NCBI RefSeq assembly: GCF_021018805.1
Contig: NC_086253.1
Span: forward strand, 11,720,735 to 11,784,734
Length of the DNA stretch: 64,000 nucleotides
Reading direction: 5' to 3'
DNA from: Prinia subflava
Taxonomy: Eukaryota > Chordata > Aves > Passeriformes > Cisticolidae
Shown here one piece after another: positions 36,923 to 49,266 of the stretch (position 1 is the stretch's first letter; every line of letters starts with the position of its first letter). The notes beneath the pieces are model-generated. The model saw only the letters and a program-made list of their open reading frames with translations. It was not told the DNA's origin and ran no database searches. A program made the position numbers and the translations under genes.

Positions 36923-38599
36923 AATTTTTTTTAAGTGGGGAGATAGTTTAAAAGACTGAATTAATTATCTGGTTCTTTTCAGTTGGGTGTCTGATTCCCA
37001 AGTGTGTCTCAAAATCCCCCTTTCTCCCTCATGTATATTCATAGAGAAACATGTTCTTTGATTAACAGTTTTACAATATGGGTTTCCTTAACAAAGATCG
37101 ATTCATCCAGGTGGAAATGCAGTGTGATCATAACATATGCTTGTAAAAGAGGATTATATAATAAAATATGAAAAAGAAGTCAGTGTGTGACTGATAACAC
37201 CATAGTCAAGCTGTGTCATAAAATGTGCAAAAAAATGGAATTCAGTGCTTCCTTATAATACCAGTAAATGATACTAATATATAAGAAGCATAGAAAGTTC
37301 TAAGCTGGTTATAATTTTCTTTGTCAATCATGAACAAAGCAGGTAAGGTACAAAATTAGATCTTTCAATGGCATCTTTGTGTTGTTTCCTTTTTTTATTA
37401 TGATAAAATGCATGACCTATGAAAGTACTAACAATTCCGAAGTCTTTAATCCACTTATAAAATGCACCTTATAAAAGCAGATCTGTCTGGCAAATGTGCT
37501 GCTTCTCAGCATGTCCAGTCAGTTCTGGGTACTGAGGGATTTGGTTTTGGAAAGTCTTTTGCAGTGAACAGGAGTTTGTGTTCTGTGTGTTGCTGTATCA
37601 AAGCTGCTGTAGTTGAACTGTAGAAATGTGCAGTTAGCTGAACAAACACAGTATTTAAGTGTTCTGTTCAGCCAGTGGAAGTTTGCCATTTCCAGAGCGA
37701 GGCCAGTCAAATTAAAGCCCTTAGTGTGTGTGTATGTGTTTTTGTTTGGTTTTTTTTTCTTCTCAGAAGTTATGCTGCCTACAAGCTTGAATAATTAGAG
37801 GAGTCAGTAGAATACTATCAATTATTTATTGTATAATGAACTGATACTTACAGAGGAGATGGTCTGTGTTGTCCTTGAACACATAAAAAAAAATCACTGC
37901 TTGTGCCAATAGGCACATCATTCAGGATTTGAGGTGATGAGAGAGATGCCTTTTGAGTTGAACTACATACTGAGCTGGAATAAATTTGTAGCAGTTGTTT
38001 CGGTGGGGTGTTTATCTTCTCCTCATTGCACTGTGCCCATGTATGCCCAGCTGTTAAATGTTCATGAGCTCTATTGTCTGTGTTAATGTGCAAGGGTTTA
38101 GGATAACTTCTCTCAAGTGGCTACACTGCAGCAGGATTTTTTTTCTGCTTCATTTGTATTTGATTTTTTTTTACTTAGATGAAGGATGTGATAACTAGTT
38201 CTGACCTATCTGCCCTAAGACATATGACAAAGTGGTGTTTTTTAGCAATAAAGCTGTAGAAATGTTACAACATTTGGTTTTATTAAAATGTTTATGGCAT
38301 ATTTCAGAAGTGCATGAAAAGTGATAGTTGTTCACCAGCTGTGTGTTTACACAAATAGTTTTATTTCTCCTCTCATCTCCCCTATCCTTTGACAAATTAG
38401 TGAATTAAAATGCAAGGATAACATGATCGAGTGTAATGATGGAAAAGGATCAGTGAAACAAAGTGATTTGTGTTTGGTCTGTGGGTGTTATCTTGTCTAG
38501 GTTGTAATAACTGCAGGTCCAGTGTGGACTAGATTAATAAGGAATACAGGAAGGGCAGGTAAGAGTCTGTTAGTTGTCTTGGAGGATACATTGTAGAAG

Positions 38600-38715
38600 G
38601 TCTGCAGGATGCATCCTTGAAAGTTTTTAAGACTGAATAAAACCCTGAGCCATACGGTCAGACCTCAGAGCTGCCCTCTGAGCAGAAAGTTGAAATACAG
38701 AACTCCTGTGGTCGT
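38600..38715 (+). mobile_element. CR1 LINE 3'-end fragment, old subfamily
   Basis: Plus-oriented, diverged CR1 sequence: CATCCTTGAAAGTTTTTAAG, then ACCCTGAGCC, then CAGACCTCAGAGCTGCCCTC and TGAGCAGAAAGTTG. These match the CR1 variants whose tail runs 'gagcaacctggtctgacctc ... ttgagcaggaggttgg'. The terminal octamers are missing or eroded. It is older than the other copies in the window, judging by divergence. Confidence 0.65.
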
Positions 38716-41452
38716 GACAAGCCATGCTGTCACCCTACCCCATCCCCTGGATAATCAGGAATTCTGTCCAAGAACACTGCACACTGATAACCCTCATGGC
38801 TATCCAAGCATGCAAACAATGGTACTACCAAAGAATAAAAATATTTTTAACCATTAAGCTGGTTCTATAATAGCAAACTTGACTTTTTCTTCCTACCCAG
38901 ATGCTCACACTGAAATAATCTGTTGACCTGGACCTGGTACATTCAGGTGGAGCCTATACAGAAATACAGGAATCCAGCACTTATCCCAGGAACATTCTTC
39001 TTGATCTGCCCACTGGAGCTGTCTTGGCCTGGCAGGTCTGGTGTTATCTAAAATAAAACACTAAAATGAGGTTAACAACTCTGACATGCATTGTTAAATT
39101 CAGTGGAAAAACTGTATTTTTTTTCCATATTTCTGTGAAGAGCAATGGATTAAGAATAAAAAGTACATTTGTTACAAAGTCAGTATTGTCAACATGTGGG
39201 TTTCATTTAGTAGCTTCCCACTACAGATATTCAACACCAACCTGCCTGACACCAGCTATGAATTTTGAGGTGATCACCTGTCACATTAGGAAAGCTTAGT
39301 CTTGCCAGAGACTTCCTGGAAAGCAATAGTACAATAATCCCACCACCTGTTGGTGTCTTGTATCAGAGCAAGAAGAAGTAGAATTAAAAATGTGAAGGGA
39401 AGAAGAAAGACAAATATCCCACCCACCTAACTGGTTACTCAGTGATTCCTTAAAAATGTGCCAGGATATGTGAGCACATCTATTTGCATGTATTTTGTGT
39501 GTCATGTAACACTGTTTTCAGAAGGCATTGAGTTAATAATCTTTGGCATTCTTGCATTGCCTGTGCAGTTTTCATCTTGATTGGCAGCTCATCAAAATAT
39601 AAATAAGTGGTTCTCAGTTGTTCTGGAGTTCGGTCATTTATATGTTAATAGAATTCAAAAAAGCATATGCAGGGATAGGAGAGCAGTGGATTTTCTGCCT
39701 CATTCGACAGTCAGTTCAGAGGGTAAATTTAAATCTGATTTACAGTTTAGTTCCATAGCTGTGAGGTATATGATGACATTTTCTTTTTAGTTCTCAATGA
39801 ACCATAATCAGAAAATATTAAAAACAGTTCAGTGGAAAAACAAGGATTTTTAGTTAGTTGGGGTGTTTGGTTTTTGAGACATTCTTAACATTTTGAATTC
39901 AATGAATACTTCTACATTGCATATTTTAGAAAAGCAATTTTATTTCTTGTGTAAGATGTGCAAGCCTGGGTAATTAAAGATACTTCGTCATAAAGTAGTT
40001 TGTTAAAACAAGTGAGGAGATAATATGTGCTTTAGATTGAAGGTGGCTGATTTCTGTGGCTGATTTCTCCCCTTGAAAAAAGTCCTACTCTGCAGTGCTG
40101 TGTTTAAAGCATCCACACAAAATATTGCAAGTATGGTGATAAGGCCAGTGTAGTGAACATTAGATCATGGCCCTTTCGGAATGCCTTGAGAATCCTCTGA
40201 ACAATCAAATTATCTTAGCTTGGCATTTAAATGACACTGAAATTACTGGAGAGGCATTTGAGAAATACTCCTAGAGAACTGACAGGCCATGTGGAAATAA
40301 ATTTATATATCCATACTGCTTTCCCTCCCTGTCCCCCCTTGAAAAAACCTCTAAAGGAATAAAAAATGGATTTGGACATTACTTGCTTCATTGTTCTTAG
40401 CAGTAGGATGGATAGATAAAGCACCCCTATATATTTGTTCAACTTGTTCTTAATTGTCTGCCTGATAGAGATGGCTTCTCAGAAAGATTTAATAGGTCTT
40501 TTTAGGCTACTTCTTTCTAGGTTATCTCTTTTCAGTTAGGCAGCCTTAGTGGTTTTCCCCCCTCCCTCAGAGTATCAATCTCGTCTCACTCCTTTATCAT
40601 CTGCTTCCCAGTGAACTCAGTGAGGATTTTATTAGTTTGTCTCTTGGTTGCAACCTTTTATGGATACGAAGACTCTTAACACTTTGCTCTCTTCTTTTAC
40701 TCAGGGTTAACAACTGCAATTATTTTCAGCCATGCCATTTAGGCTGTTTCTTGTGGCCTCTATCTGGATGCCTTAATTGGCCTATTTCAGTGCAAAATTG
40801 GATGCAGTACTTTACACTGAAGGCTATGAAGGAATCACCTCACATGTGAGGTTTCTTCTTGAATATACCTGCCTGTTTGCACTTAGTCTGCTTTTTGAGA
40901 CAGATGCACAGTATGTTTTTAAGTCCTTAAAGGCTTCTTGAAGGAGTTTGTGCCTCTGAATGGAAGAGGTACAGCTGGAGAGCAGGGAGAGGGGGAAGAG
41001 GAAGGTGTTAAGATTTATTTTACTTCTCATTGTCCTCGTATGATTTTGTTAGTAATAAATTCAGTTAATATTCCAAGGTGAGTCTGTTCTGCCTGTGATG
41101 GTACTCAGTGAGTGATCTCTCCCTGCTCTTACTTCACCTCCTGTATCTGTCAGTATGTTTTCTCCTCCTTGTCCACTGATGGAGGGGGGTGACAGAGTGT
41201 GTGTCTGGCATCCAGCCAGAGCCAGCCCACTATGGTGCTACTTGGGACCTTCTGTATAGTTTTGGGAAAGATGTAGTAACATAAGAATCCCTTCTTGGAG
41301 CTCCTCTGCTAAACTTTTCTAGACCTAATTCTAGCCTTTGGTGTTTCAAGCTCATTCATTTTTAATACTGAATTTTTTCTTTTAGATAAAAAGGGTTTTA
41401 TTATGTACTATACACCATGGTTTGAAGTGATAGAGAACATTATATATAGATA
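38716..41452. other. AT-rich unique DNA
   Basis: No gene, RNA or transposon was recognised in about 2.7 kb. Confidence 0.55.
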
Positions 41453-42505
41453 GAATTACAGACTCGTTTAGGCTGAAAATGACCTTTAAGATCACTGAGT
41501 CCAACTGTTAATCCAGTCACCACCGAGTCCACCACTAAACCATGTCCTTAAGTGCCACATCTACACATGTTTTCAATGCTTCCAGGGATAGCAACTCCAC
41601 CACTCCTCTGGGTAACCTGTTCCAATGCTTGACAACCCTTTCAGTGAAGAAATTCTTCCTATGTAAATTTTTCCTGACCATTTCCAACCTAAGGCTGTTT
41701 TCTCTTATCCTGTCACTAGTTACCGGGGAGAAGAACCTGATCCTCACCTGGCTACAACCTTCTTTCAGGTAGTTGTAGAGAGTGATAAGGTCTCCCTGTT
41801 CCCTCAGCTGCTCCTCATGAGATTTGTGCTCCAGACCCTTCACCTCTGTTCCCCTTCTCTGGACACTCTCCAGCTCCTCAGTGTCTTTCTTGTCGTGAGG
41901 GGCCCAAAACTGAACACAAAACTTGAGGTGTGACCTCACCAGTGCCAGAGTGACAATTGCTGCCCTGGTCCTACTGTGTTTTTGATACAAGCCAGTTCCC
42001 ATTGGCCTCCTTGGCCACTTGGGCACACTCTGGCTTACGAATGTGGGGTTGTGACCCCCAGGTCCTTTCCCACCAGACTTCTTTCCAGACACTCTGCCCC
42101 AGCCTGTCTCAGCCTGGTGTTGTTGTGACCCAGCACTTCGTCTTGTCGAGCCTTCAACCACTGACCTCAGCCTGTCAATCCAGCCTGTCCAGATCCCTCT
42201 GCAGAGCCTTCCTGCCCTCCAGCAGATCAACACTCCTACCCAATGTAGTGTCCTTTGTGAACTGAGTGAGGGTGCACTTGATCTTGTGCAGATCATTGAT
42301 TAAACAGGACTGGCCCCAGTACTGAGCCCTGGGGAACACTCCCCAGAACATCCAGCCCCAGCTGGATGTGGCTCCATTCACCACCATTCTCTGGGCCCAG
42401 ACAGCTATTCCAGGCTCCCATCCAAGCCAGCAGCAGCCGGTTCTCCAGTAAAATGCTGTGGGATGACAGTGTCAAACACATCTCTGAAGTCTTGGTAAAC
42501 TCATG
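41453..42505 (-). mobile_element. CR1 LINE fragment, about 1.05 kb, minus strand
   Basis: This is the largest CR1 copy in the window. Read on the minus strand it runs from within the reverse-transcriptase domain to the 3' end (TCATTTTCAGCCTAAACGAG, then TCTGTAATTCTATCTATATA). It is 5'-truncated relative to a full CR1 of roughly 4.5 kb, as target-primed reverse transcription usually leaves it. It is the only minus-oriented CR1 here. The coding remnant is described separately. Confidence 0.95.
41535..42505 (-). pseudogene. CR1 ORF2 reverse-transcriptase remnant, inactive
   Basis: Reading right to left, the decayed frames give YQDFRDVFDTV (RT motif A region, around 42495), SVPQGSVLGPVLFNQ (42330-42290), then INDLHKIKCTLTQFTKDTTL (42300-42235), then SVDLLEGRKALQRDLDRLD. 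The longest unbroken frame, 41535-42296 (253 codons), is composite. Its first 110 or so codons are in a non-native frame, and it re-enters the CR1 frame at VRSHLKFCVQFWAPHDKKD, ending KNFFTERVVKHWNRLPRG...VALKDMV-stop at the true CR1 terminus. The catalytic motif C, normally FADD, reads FTKD, so a metal-binding aspartate is lost. About 11 residues (the LFSLEKRRLRG segment) are deleted before GDLITLYNYLK. At least two frame changes are present. It cannot make an active enzyme. It has no relation to host genes. Confidence 0.92.
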
Positions 42506-42900
42506 CATGGCTTCATTTCAGCTTTCTTTAAAGGGGATTTCAATTTGTTGTCTTAGCCCCTACTGGCAATCAGGTGAGAAATGGGAAAGCTGGTGTTGGG
42601 ACTTGTGAAAAACATTTAATGCATTTGCTCAGTGAGTTTGTTGGCTTACAGTTACCTGAATTCTCTAAGAAATGGCTTGCTGTGTGTGATGCTGTGAGCA
42701 GTGGTGGTGATTTCTGGTTGGGAAGGGCACTGGGGGTGCTCCCTGGGCTGGGTGGCTGCTGTGGACACAGGGCTGAGGCTCAGGATGCTTGCCCCGAGCA
42801 GTGCCCTGCACTTGACATTCACTGAGAGGGGCTAATGATCCCACAAAGCCACCAAGCTGCTGTGCTTAATACAGTTATCATCTGTGCTGTAAATTGGACT

Positions 42901-42955
42901 TTAATTAAATTTCTTAATTAGGCTAAAATCCAATAAATCTAGAAATAGTAATTAG
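42901..42955. promoter_or_regulatory. Cluster of three TAATTA homeodomain-type motifs
   Basis: TAATTA occurs at 42902-42907, 42915-42920 and 42949-42954, the first two only 7 bp apart. Such spacing is seen in developmental enhancers bound by LIM, Paired-type or other homeodomain proteins. In AT-rich DNA the motif is also expected by chance, so this is a candidate only. Confidence 0.25.
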
Positions 42956-44565
42956 CAGGAGTCAGCTGTTTTATAACTTGTTATCCTGCTTTTGTAGTTT
43001 AGACAAGATCTGACTTAAATAAAAGTTGTTCTATCTGCTCATGTTTGTTGTAAAAAAAAAATCACTTGCTCATGTTGTTTTAATCTTTGCCTCATTTTGG
43101 AGACCATTAATTGCTAAAAAGGGCTATAAATCTAGTGTGTTTTGTAAAGATACATTTTGTGCTATGTTGGAATATAGCAGAATTAGAATAGTATGTATCA
43201 ACTTTTAACCTGAATTTTTTTTTTGATTTACACATTCATGTTACTGATTCATCAGTTGTCTTTTTGTATCTTAGAAATTTGATTGTGAATAAGGACCTCA
43301 GTTCTAAATAGTCAATTATCATTTTTTTTCAATTTGAACAATTTGTTTTTGGGATTATGGTCTTCTGATTTAATGCAATCCTAAAGAGCAGCTTTTAGAG
43401 GGCTTACATTTTATTTCATGCCTCTAGCCTGTGGAATTAGAGCAGATTGCACTAAAATTTCCAAGTACAATTACAAAGTTTAATGGAGCTCAGAGTAATA
43501 TATACAGTGGTAGTAGTATATACATAAGAGGATCTAGCTGTGTCTGTGTAAATAATTTTCCTCCCTCTGCAAACATCCTGATGACTTGCTTGTATCTGTA
43601 CTAAGTCAAATTTTAAAAACGTCAAAACCAAATAGGAAGGGATAATTTATCCTATTGCAGTACAACAGGCAGAGGATCTCCTGGAAAAACGTGATAATTT
43701 ACTTTCTTTAATCCTCTGGGTGAAATAGTACCAATAGTACCAAGCCATCTCAGTCATCCTACAGGTTAATTTTATTTTTTCCGAAATGCTGCTGCTTGGA
43801 TTGGTGTTTAAAAATTGATGATGATTAGATGGCTATGTCACATATATCATATCCAATAATGCTTATTCGAGTTACTTTTTTAAATTTTAAAAACAAATTC
43901 TCCTTTGTGTTAAGTATTCAGTGGTCTGAAATTAATTAGCCTTGAACTCATCAAATCTGAAATATAGTGCCAACATTTCATACTTAGCAATATTTTAGTA
44001 TAAAGTTTAATTGAATTTTATTTGTTTTGCAGCAGCTGCCATGCTTTCAGCAAACAAATTGTGTTAGTTAAAGAGTATTGTGAGGAATCCCACAAGGATT
44101 TGTAAAAGCTTCTAGGTGAACATTGGCCATATGATAGAATAAATTTAGTGCAGATTTGCCCAAAGTGATATGTGTGGAGATGAAAAACTGCAATATGTGT
44201 TGGATTTTAAATTATAATGGATACATTCAACCTGGTGAACAGCTTCCTTAGAAGCCTTTGGGCTGTGCTGAACCAAAAAAAACAAACCCAGCCCCATGAC
44301 CTTTAGATGGTAGGCAGAGAGTGGTAATTAAGACAGCACCACATAACTGGTGATATCCACAGCATTCAGACTATCGGCCTGCCTTGCAACAAAGGAAATC
44401 TGTGCCAGAAATAAAAGTTCAAGTATACATCTTCCCATTTTAACCCCTTAAAGGACCTCTAAATGATACATTATTAATAATGTTTTAGAGAGAAAATGTG
44501 TAAGAACTGCCATGTTGGTAAAAGAAAAATCTTGGATTTATGTATATATTTAAATATATATATGC

Positions 44566-44591
44566 ATATATCTTTATATATAAAGATATAT
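44566..44591. repeat. 26-bp AT-rich perfect palindrome
   Basis: The left arm ATATATCTTTATA (44566-44578) is the exact reverse complement of the right arm (44579-44591), within a longer TA-rich stretch from about 44541. It is prone to cruciform formation and instability. Confidence 0.8.
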
Positions 44592-45019
44592 AAATTATTG
44601 CTGTGTAGATAAGGAGTAAGTGTAAGCCAGCTTTCACATAACTTCTTCAATATATTTTATCTGTAACGTGCACTTCTGCTGATGGTTGCATTTTCCTTGC
44701 CTTTACTGTTCCATTGTGCCTAATAAATATGGATACTTTGATGTAGTAGCATGCATATATGTTAGTTCTCTTTTTCTAGCATATTTTTGCTGACTCAAGC
44801 AGCAGTCGATTTAATCTGAAACTTTATTTACTGGGAGGTGTTTATTTAAATACACAGTAAAAAAAAAAAAAGGATGATATAAAGCCAAATGATTTATCCA
44901 GTGTGGGAAAACCAAAGAAAAACCCAAAAAACAATGCTGAAACTGGAAAAAGGGGTTGGGTTTTTTAAATGTTTCTGTTCAGTATTTAAGTTAGAGGTAG
45001 TAAGTAAGTGCACAGTTTT

Positions 45020-45125
45020 TTGAGCAACTTGGTCTAGTGAAAGGTGTCCCTGCCCATGCCAGGAGGGTTAGACCAAGATGGTCTTTCAGATCCCTACCAA
45101 CCCAAAGTGCTCTATGATTCTGTGG
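45020..45125 (+). mobile_element. CR1 LINE 3'-end fragment
   Basis: Plus-oriented last 105 bp of CR1: TGAGCAACTTGGTCTAGTGA, AAGGTGTCCCTGCCCATGCC, then CTACCAACCCAAAGTGCTCT and ATGATTCTGTGG. It ends in the expected octamer region, has no coding content and is well preserved. Confidence 0.92.
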
Positions 45126-47939
45126 TTATTTTATGCTTTTCATTAAAGGTGGTTTATAAAGAAAGTGAAAAATAAATTAATTTTTTAATTGTCAGGAAAA
45201 CAGATCAGGTTAGTACTGGATAATTGGATAGTATTGTAGATAATTTTATTTGGCATAAATTGTCTTAACTGAATCATAAATAAAAAATACCTGGTACAAG
45301 ATGATTGGTATTTCAAAGAATTTCACTTCATATTTCTTAACATATTATTAGAGTATTAATATCAAAATTAGCTTGTTATGGAGCAAACAGATTGGAAGCA
45401 AATTTCTCTTGGAACTGGAATTACTTTAAAAGGGGAATTCACTCTGCCCAGGTGTGGAAATGACAGAACAGCACTGGGCTGCAGTTAGGGATGCTGAGTT
45501 TGAACTTTGTGAGCTGGCAAAGTAAAACAAGCTGAGCTGTGTTAGTGCAGTCAGCGCAGCAAGGATTTTAAGCTCAGCATGTGTCACAATAATGAGAACT
45601 CCCTTGTGGGAGAGTTAGAAGCAGGTTTGTGTCTGTTTCTGGTCTCCATACTGCTGTTATTGAAAGGTGGGTATTTTGCAGGTTTGTGTGAACACATTTC
45701 TGAAGTGCTGAAGGAAGTGTAACAAACGCAGGAAATGCCAGCCTGCCTCTTGGTGTCACCTCTGGGGAACATGGATGTCTTACTGGGATATTGCACATTC
45801 CAGCTCAAGTTCTGCCTGACCTTAGTGAACACCAGTGTAAGGCTTGGTGGAGTTGCTGTGTCTGAGGCTCAGGCCAGGGTATTATGCATGAAATGAAATT
45901 TCACTGCCAAATCTGTACCCATTTCTGGCTACGCCATTTAATGACAGCATTCTGTTTTGGTGTTCAGCATATGTGTTGCTATGTGTATGTGAATTTATGT
46001 ATATATATATATCTATATAGGAGAAAAATGTGTGAGGAGAGGAAGGAAAAAGGATTTCAGACACCAGGCTTTAGGAGATGTGTTTCTACTTTTCATTTAC
46101 TTAGTGGAACAAGATTCGTTTCTCTAATGTATCTTGAGAAGGCCGTGGCAGCCGTATTTTTAGGACACTCAGATTTTCACAGCTGGTATTTTCGGCTCTT
46201 GCTGGGGAGGCTAGAAGCAGAACTTGATGATGTAATAGTGAAGGCAAAGCTCTATCAAAGTACAGTTCATTGGATTCCTGTCTTTCTGTTCATTGATGAC
46301 CAAAATTGCTCCAATGTATTTTTCCTGATTCTGATTGTAGATGTTTAGTCCTCAGGAGAGGTCATTGACTCTTTATACTGGCAAGGCAGTGTCTGCAGGC
46401 AGTGACACTCACCTAGCCTTTGTTAAATCCAGCTGATGTCAGTGGAAGAGTTAAACAAGGTCTTGGGCATGTGGCCTTTTAATCAGGTCTGAAAGACAAG
46501 GGGCCACCTTCAAAGCCCAGCTTATTCTGAGCTAAGAAGACCTGTTCTGACTTTAATTAGATATGTGTCAGCCAGAACATCTCGAGAAGAAAATGTATTT
46601 AGTACTCATGACATGCAAAAATATTAATTAGATGAAGAGGATAGGGAGAAGTGGCGAGGTATTGTCTCCAGTAGGAAAAAGAGTTCATTCTCTGTAGAAT
46701 GGGAAGGTGGAACAGAGGAAGAATATAATCTAGTATATTAAAAGAAACGTATATTGAGTTTGCAGTTTTGATATCAATAGTCTTGGGCTTTTCCTTTGTA
46801 CATGTGAGGTGCACCTTTGGTGCTGCTAGTGAAGAACTAAATGTATTGAACTGAGAATGCCAAAGACTTTGCTCTTTCTGTGCATAGGTAGGAGTAACTA
46901 GGACAGCTAGTGTTCAGTCTTAGGAACTGAAAAATCTATGGTAGACAAATTGCACATATATATTGGTTGCCTAGTTTAAGAAATCACTATCTCCTTGCAT
47001 CTCTGAATATCTAAATAGTTCTTGACTGGAAGATGCGTTTTCAGTAACAGCTGTAAAATTATGTATGTTGTGAAGTGTGCCATTTATCAGACATGAAATC
47101 CTCACAGTAGAGACCTCACAGTAAGAGTTCAGCTGGGTAAATAACTGGACTGGAATTAACAGAGAACTAGAATTTAGCAGCCATCAGGCTTACATTAGAG
47201 CACTCCCTTACAGTGCTCTTGGCAAAATGGCTAGAGAAGGATGTCACTTTATTGCTGGGTAATTGTTCCATAAAGGCAAGTACATGCAGAGCATTTGGGT
47301 TGATTTTGTTCCTCCCATCCCCCATTACTATGATTTTAATTGGAAGCAGCTCTTTGTTCATGTAAAACTAGCATGAGGTCCTTTACTGAAAGATAGTGAT
47401 GTCTTTGTATCGAACAGTGCCTGTTTCAAGCTGTTACGCTTGTCATTGTTTAATTGAACTTGCCGAGGTTTCTGGGAGAAAGAAACTTTTACTATTTCCT
47501 CCTGCTTTTTACCATCTCCTCCTGTGATTCACTTTATCATGCTGTTTCTGAACAGAAAAATACCCCATTTGCGAGTAGGTGGAATAATAGGCGATCTGGA
47601 TTCTGATACTTATTAAATGTTCAGTCTTTGTCAAAATCACCAAGAGAGCACTGAGAAGCACAGAATTAGCAGATGTGCAAGCTCGTGTCATTTTTATTAT
47701 CATTCTGAAATCTGTATTGTGTGTGCCATAACTGTGTGCTTCTTAGAGGCATTTGTGACTTTGCTGTTAGAACCGAAGCATTCACTGCTAATAGGCTACA
47801 AACCTAAGGTTGCTTAATCTGTGTTTTAGCAGAGCTGGAAGATGCTGGCGGGTCTGGGAGGGCGGGTTTGCTGCCGAGGCTGAGCTGCTGCTGACAGCGA
47901 GCACAGGGTTGGGCTGCCTCGAGTCCTTTTGCAGTTTGC
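45126..47939. other. AT-rich unique DNA
   Basis: No gene is recognised. A 154-codon open frame at 45884-46348 includes a (TA)n tract and has no family resemblance. The part at about 46130-46330 looks less simple in composition than its surroundings. Confidence 0.5.
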
Positions 47940-48010
47940 TGCTGAGTCACTGGGTGACCTTGTGTAAACCTCTTCCCTTGGCATGTGCTGCCTGCAAATG
48001 AGGAGCACTA
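47940..48010 (+). repeat. Possible MIR-type ancient SINE relic
   Basis: The order AGTCACTGGGTGACCTTGTG, then AAACCTCTTCCCTTGG, then CTGCCTGCAAATGAGGAG resembles the conserved part of MIR/CORE-SINEs (tgtgaccttgggcaa, then cctct, then tcatctgtaaaatgagga). The similarity is short and judged by eye. The surrounding block from 47825 is GC-richer than its neighbours. Confidence 0.35.
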
Positions 48011-49212
48011 GCAGTGACCTGCTCACTTAATCTTGGGTGAGGAGTTCAGTGAAGCCGCAGAGTCCGTGTAAATGGTTTCGTTTGTTTCTTGCTTTATTAA
48101 TCTTATGGTAGGCACTGTGTGTCTGTAATAAAAAAGAAGATGAGGCTTTACGTGTTAAGGGACAGAGCTGGGATGGAGGGTTGATGACTTGTCTGAAGGC
48201 AGGATGTCAATTGACCTTATCTTTGGCTTCCCAGATTTTAGAGCACATGCCAATTGACCCTGCAAAAGTGATTCAAAATTAAGAGGCCTCTGTTTAAAAA
48301 GCAAAAAGAATAATAGGAAAAGCTGGTACCGAAATTTAAAAATCAAATTTCTTCCAGCTTAATGTTACTTTCAAGCTTTAACATGGCTTCCTGTATGCAT
48401 ACATGTCTGTTCTTAGGAATATACATACAGAAATAGAGATAATAGCATTCTAGTGGACTGTCTCTGTAATGGGTCTCTGACATCCTGTCTTCCCCCTCCT
48501 GACAGATAATTTTATGTTGTTCTAGATATTTTAGATTTACAGATATTTGATCTGTTTATATACTTATCTGCCTTTTTTTGAACTAACTTGCCCAAAATTT
48601 TTGAGTTACAAGTGTTCATATACAGACCAGCCCCTAAAGCTGGGATTTTTTATAAAATTAATGAAAAAAAAATTAGACTGTGATCCTATCAGATCTTTGT
48701 AACACTGTAAAGCAAAAGTTAAACTTTTCCAGTTTTTCTCATGATGCCAACTTCCAGCTGGCAGAGATCCTTGGCACAGCAGTTGGCTTTCATTTGGGTT
48801 GAAATTTTAAATGTACTGATTTCAAATCTTCCCTTATTGAAAAACATATTTTAAGATTTCTTGTAGCTTTTAGGATCTGGCTTATAAAGGGAAGGACTGC
48901 TACAGAGCTGCAAGAAGAGTTTTGTGACTAGTTTGTCAAAACCTCTGAAAAATAAAACACGCAGTGCATATTTCCTAAAGTGCAAAAGGAAATTAAAAGT
49001 GAACACTATTACTTTTAGCAGTGGTCACATTTGGCAATTTTCAAACTCGTTGCAAATGCTCCTGTGAAAAACTGTTACTTTTTAATTAATCATGTTAAAG
49101 TTAAGTTTGATAATTGAATAGTATTTGCATAAAAGATTTCAGATAAGATATGGAAACAGATTTCAGGTTGTTAAGACTTAGGAATCCAGTTGTTTCTTTA
49201 TGGGGCCATTGT

Positions 49213-49266
49213 ATGCTTGTACTCATATAAATGCTTGTACTCATATAAATGCTTGTACTCATATAA
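49213..49266 (+). repeat. 18-bp tandem repeat, three identical copies
   Basis: The unit ATGCTTGTACTCATATAA occurs at 49213, 49231 and 49249 without differences, followed by a 3-base start of a fourth. Identical copies point to recent expansion and likely polymorphism in copy number. Confidence 0.92.

Larger units (their letters stand above)
28504..38599. other. Ten kilobases of AT-rich, mostly unique DNA
   Basis: No exon, RNA gene or transposon is recognised. It holds a 19-base T run (32131-32149), a (CT)n tract (32382-32398), a 19-bp tandem duplication (34977-35014) and a perfect 10-bp inverted repeat (36901-36922). Open frames are all under about 120 codons and are unconvincing. Confidence 0.55.
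42506..45019. other. AT-rich unique DNA with TAATTA cluster and AT palindrome
   Basis: No gene is recognised. It contains three TAATTA homeodomain-type motifs at 42902-42954 and an AT-rich 26-bp palindrome at 44566-44591. Confidence 0.5.

Noticed and set aside
46297..46340. TTGATGACC...TCCTGATTC as a box C/D snoRNA
   Set aside because: The C box would need A or G before TGATGA, no terminal stem pairs and no D' or C' box is apparent.
45884..46348. 154-codon plus-strand open frame
   Set aside because: It crosses a (TA)n tract, is rich in Phe, Tyr and Cys and has no domain. A frame of this length is expected a few times by chance in a window of this size.
49213..49266. Short tandem repeat as a CRISPR-like array
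   Set aside because: The repeats are directly abutting with no unique spacers, in a vertebrate genome.
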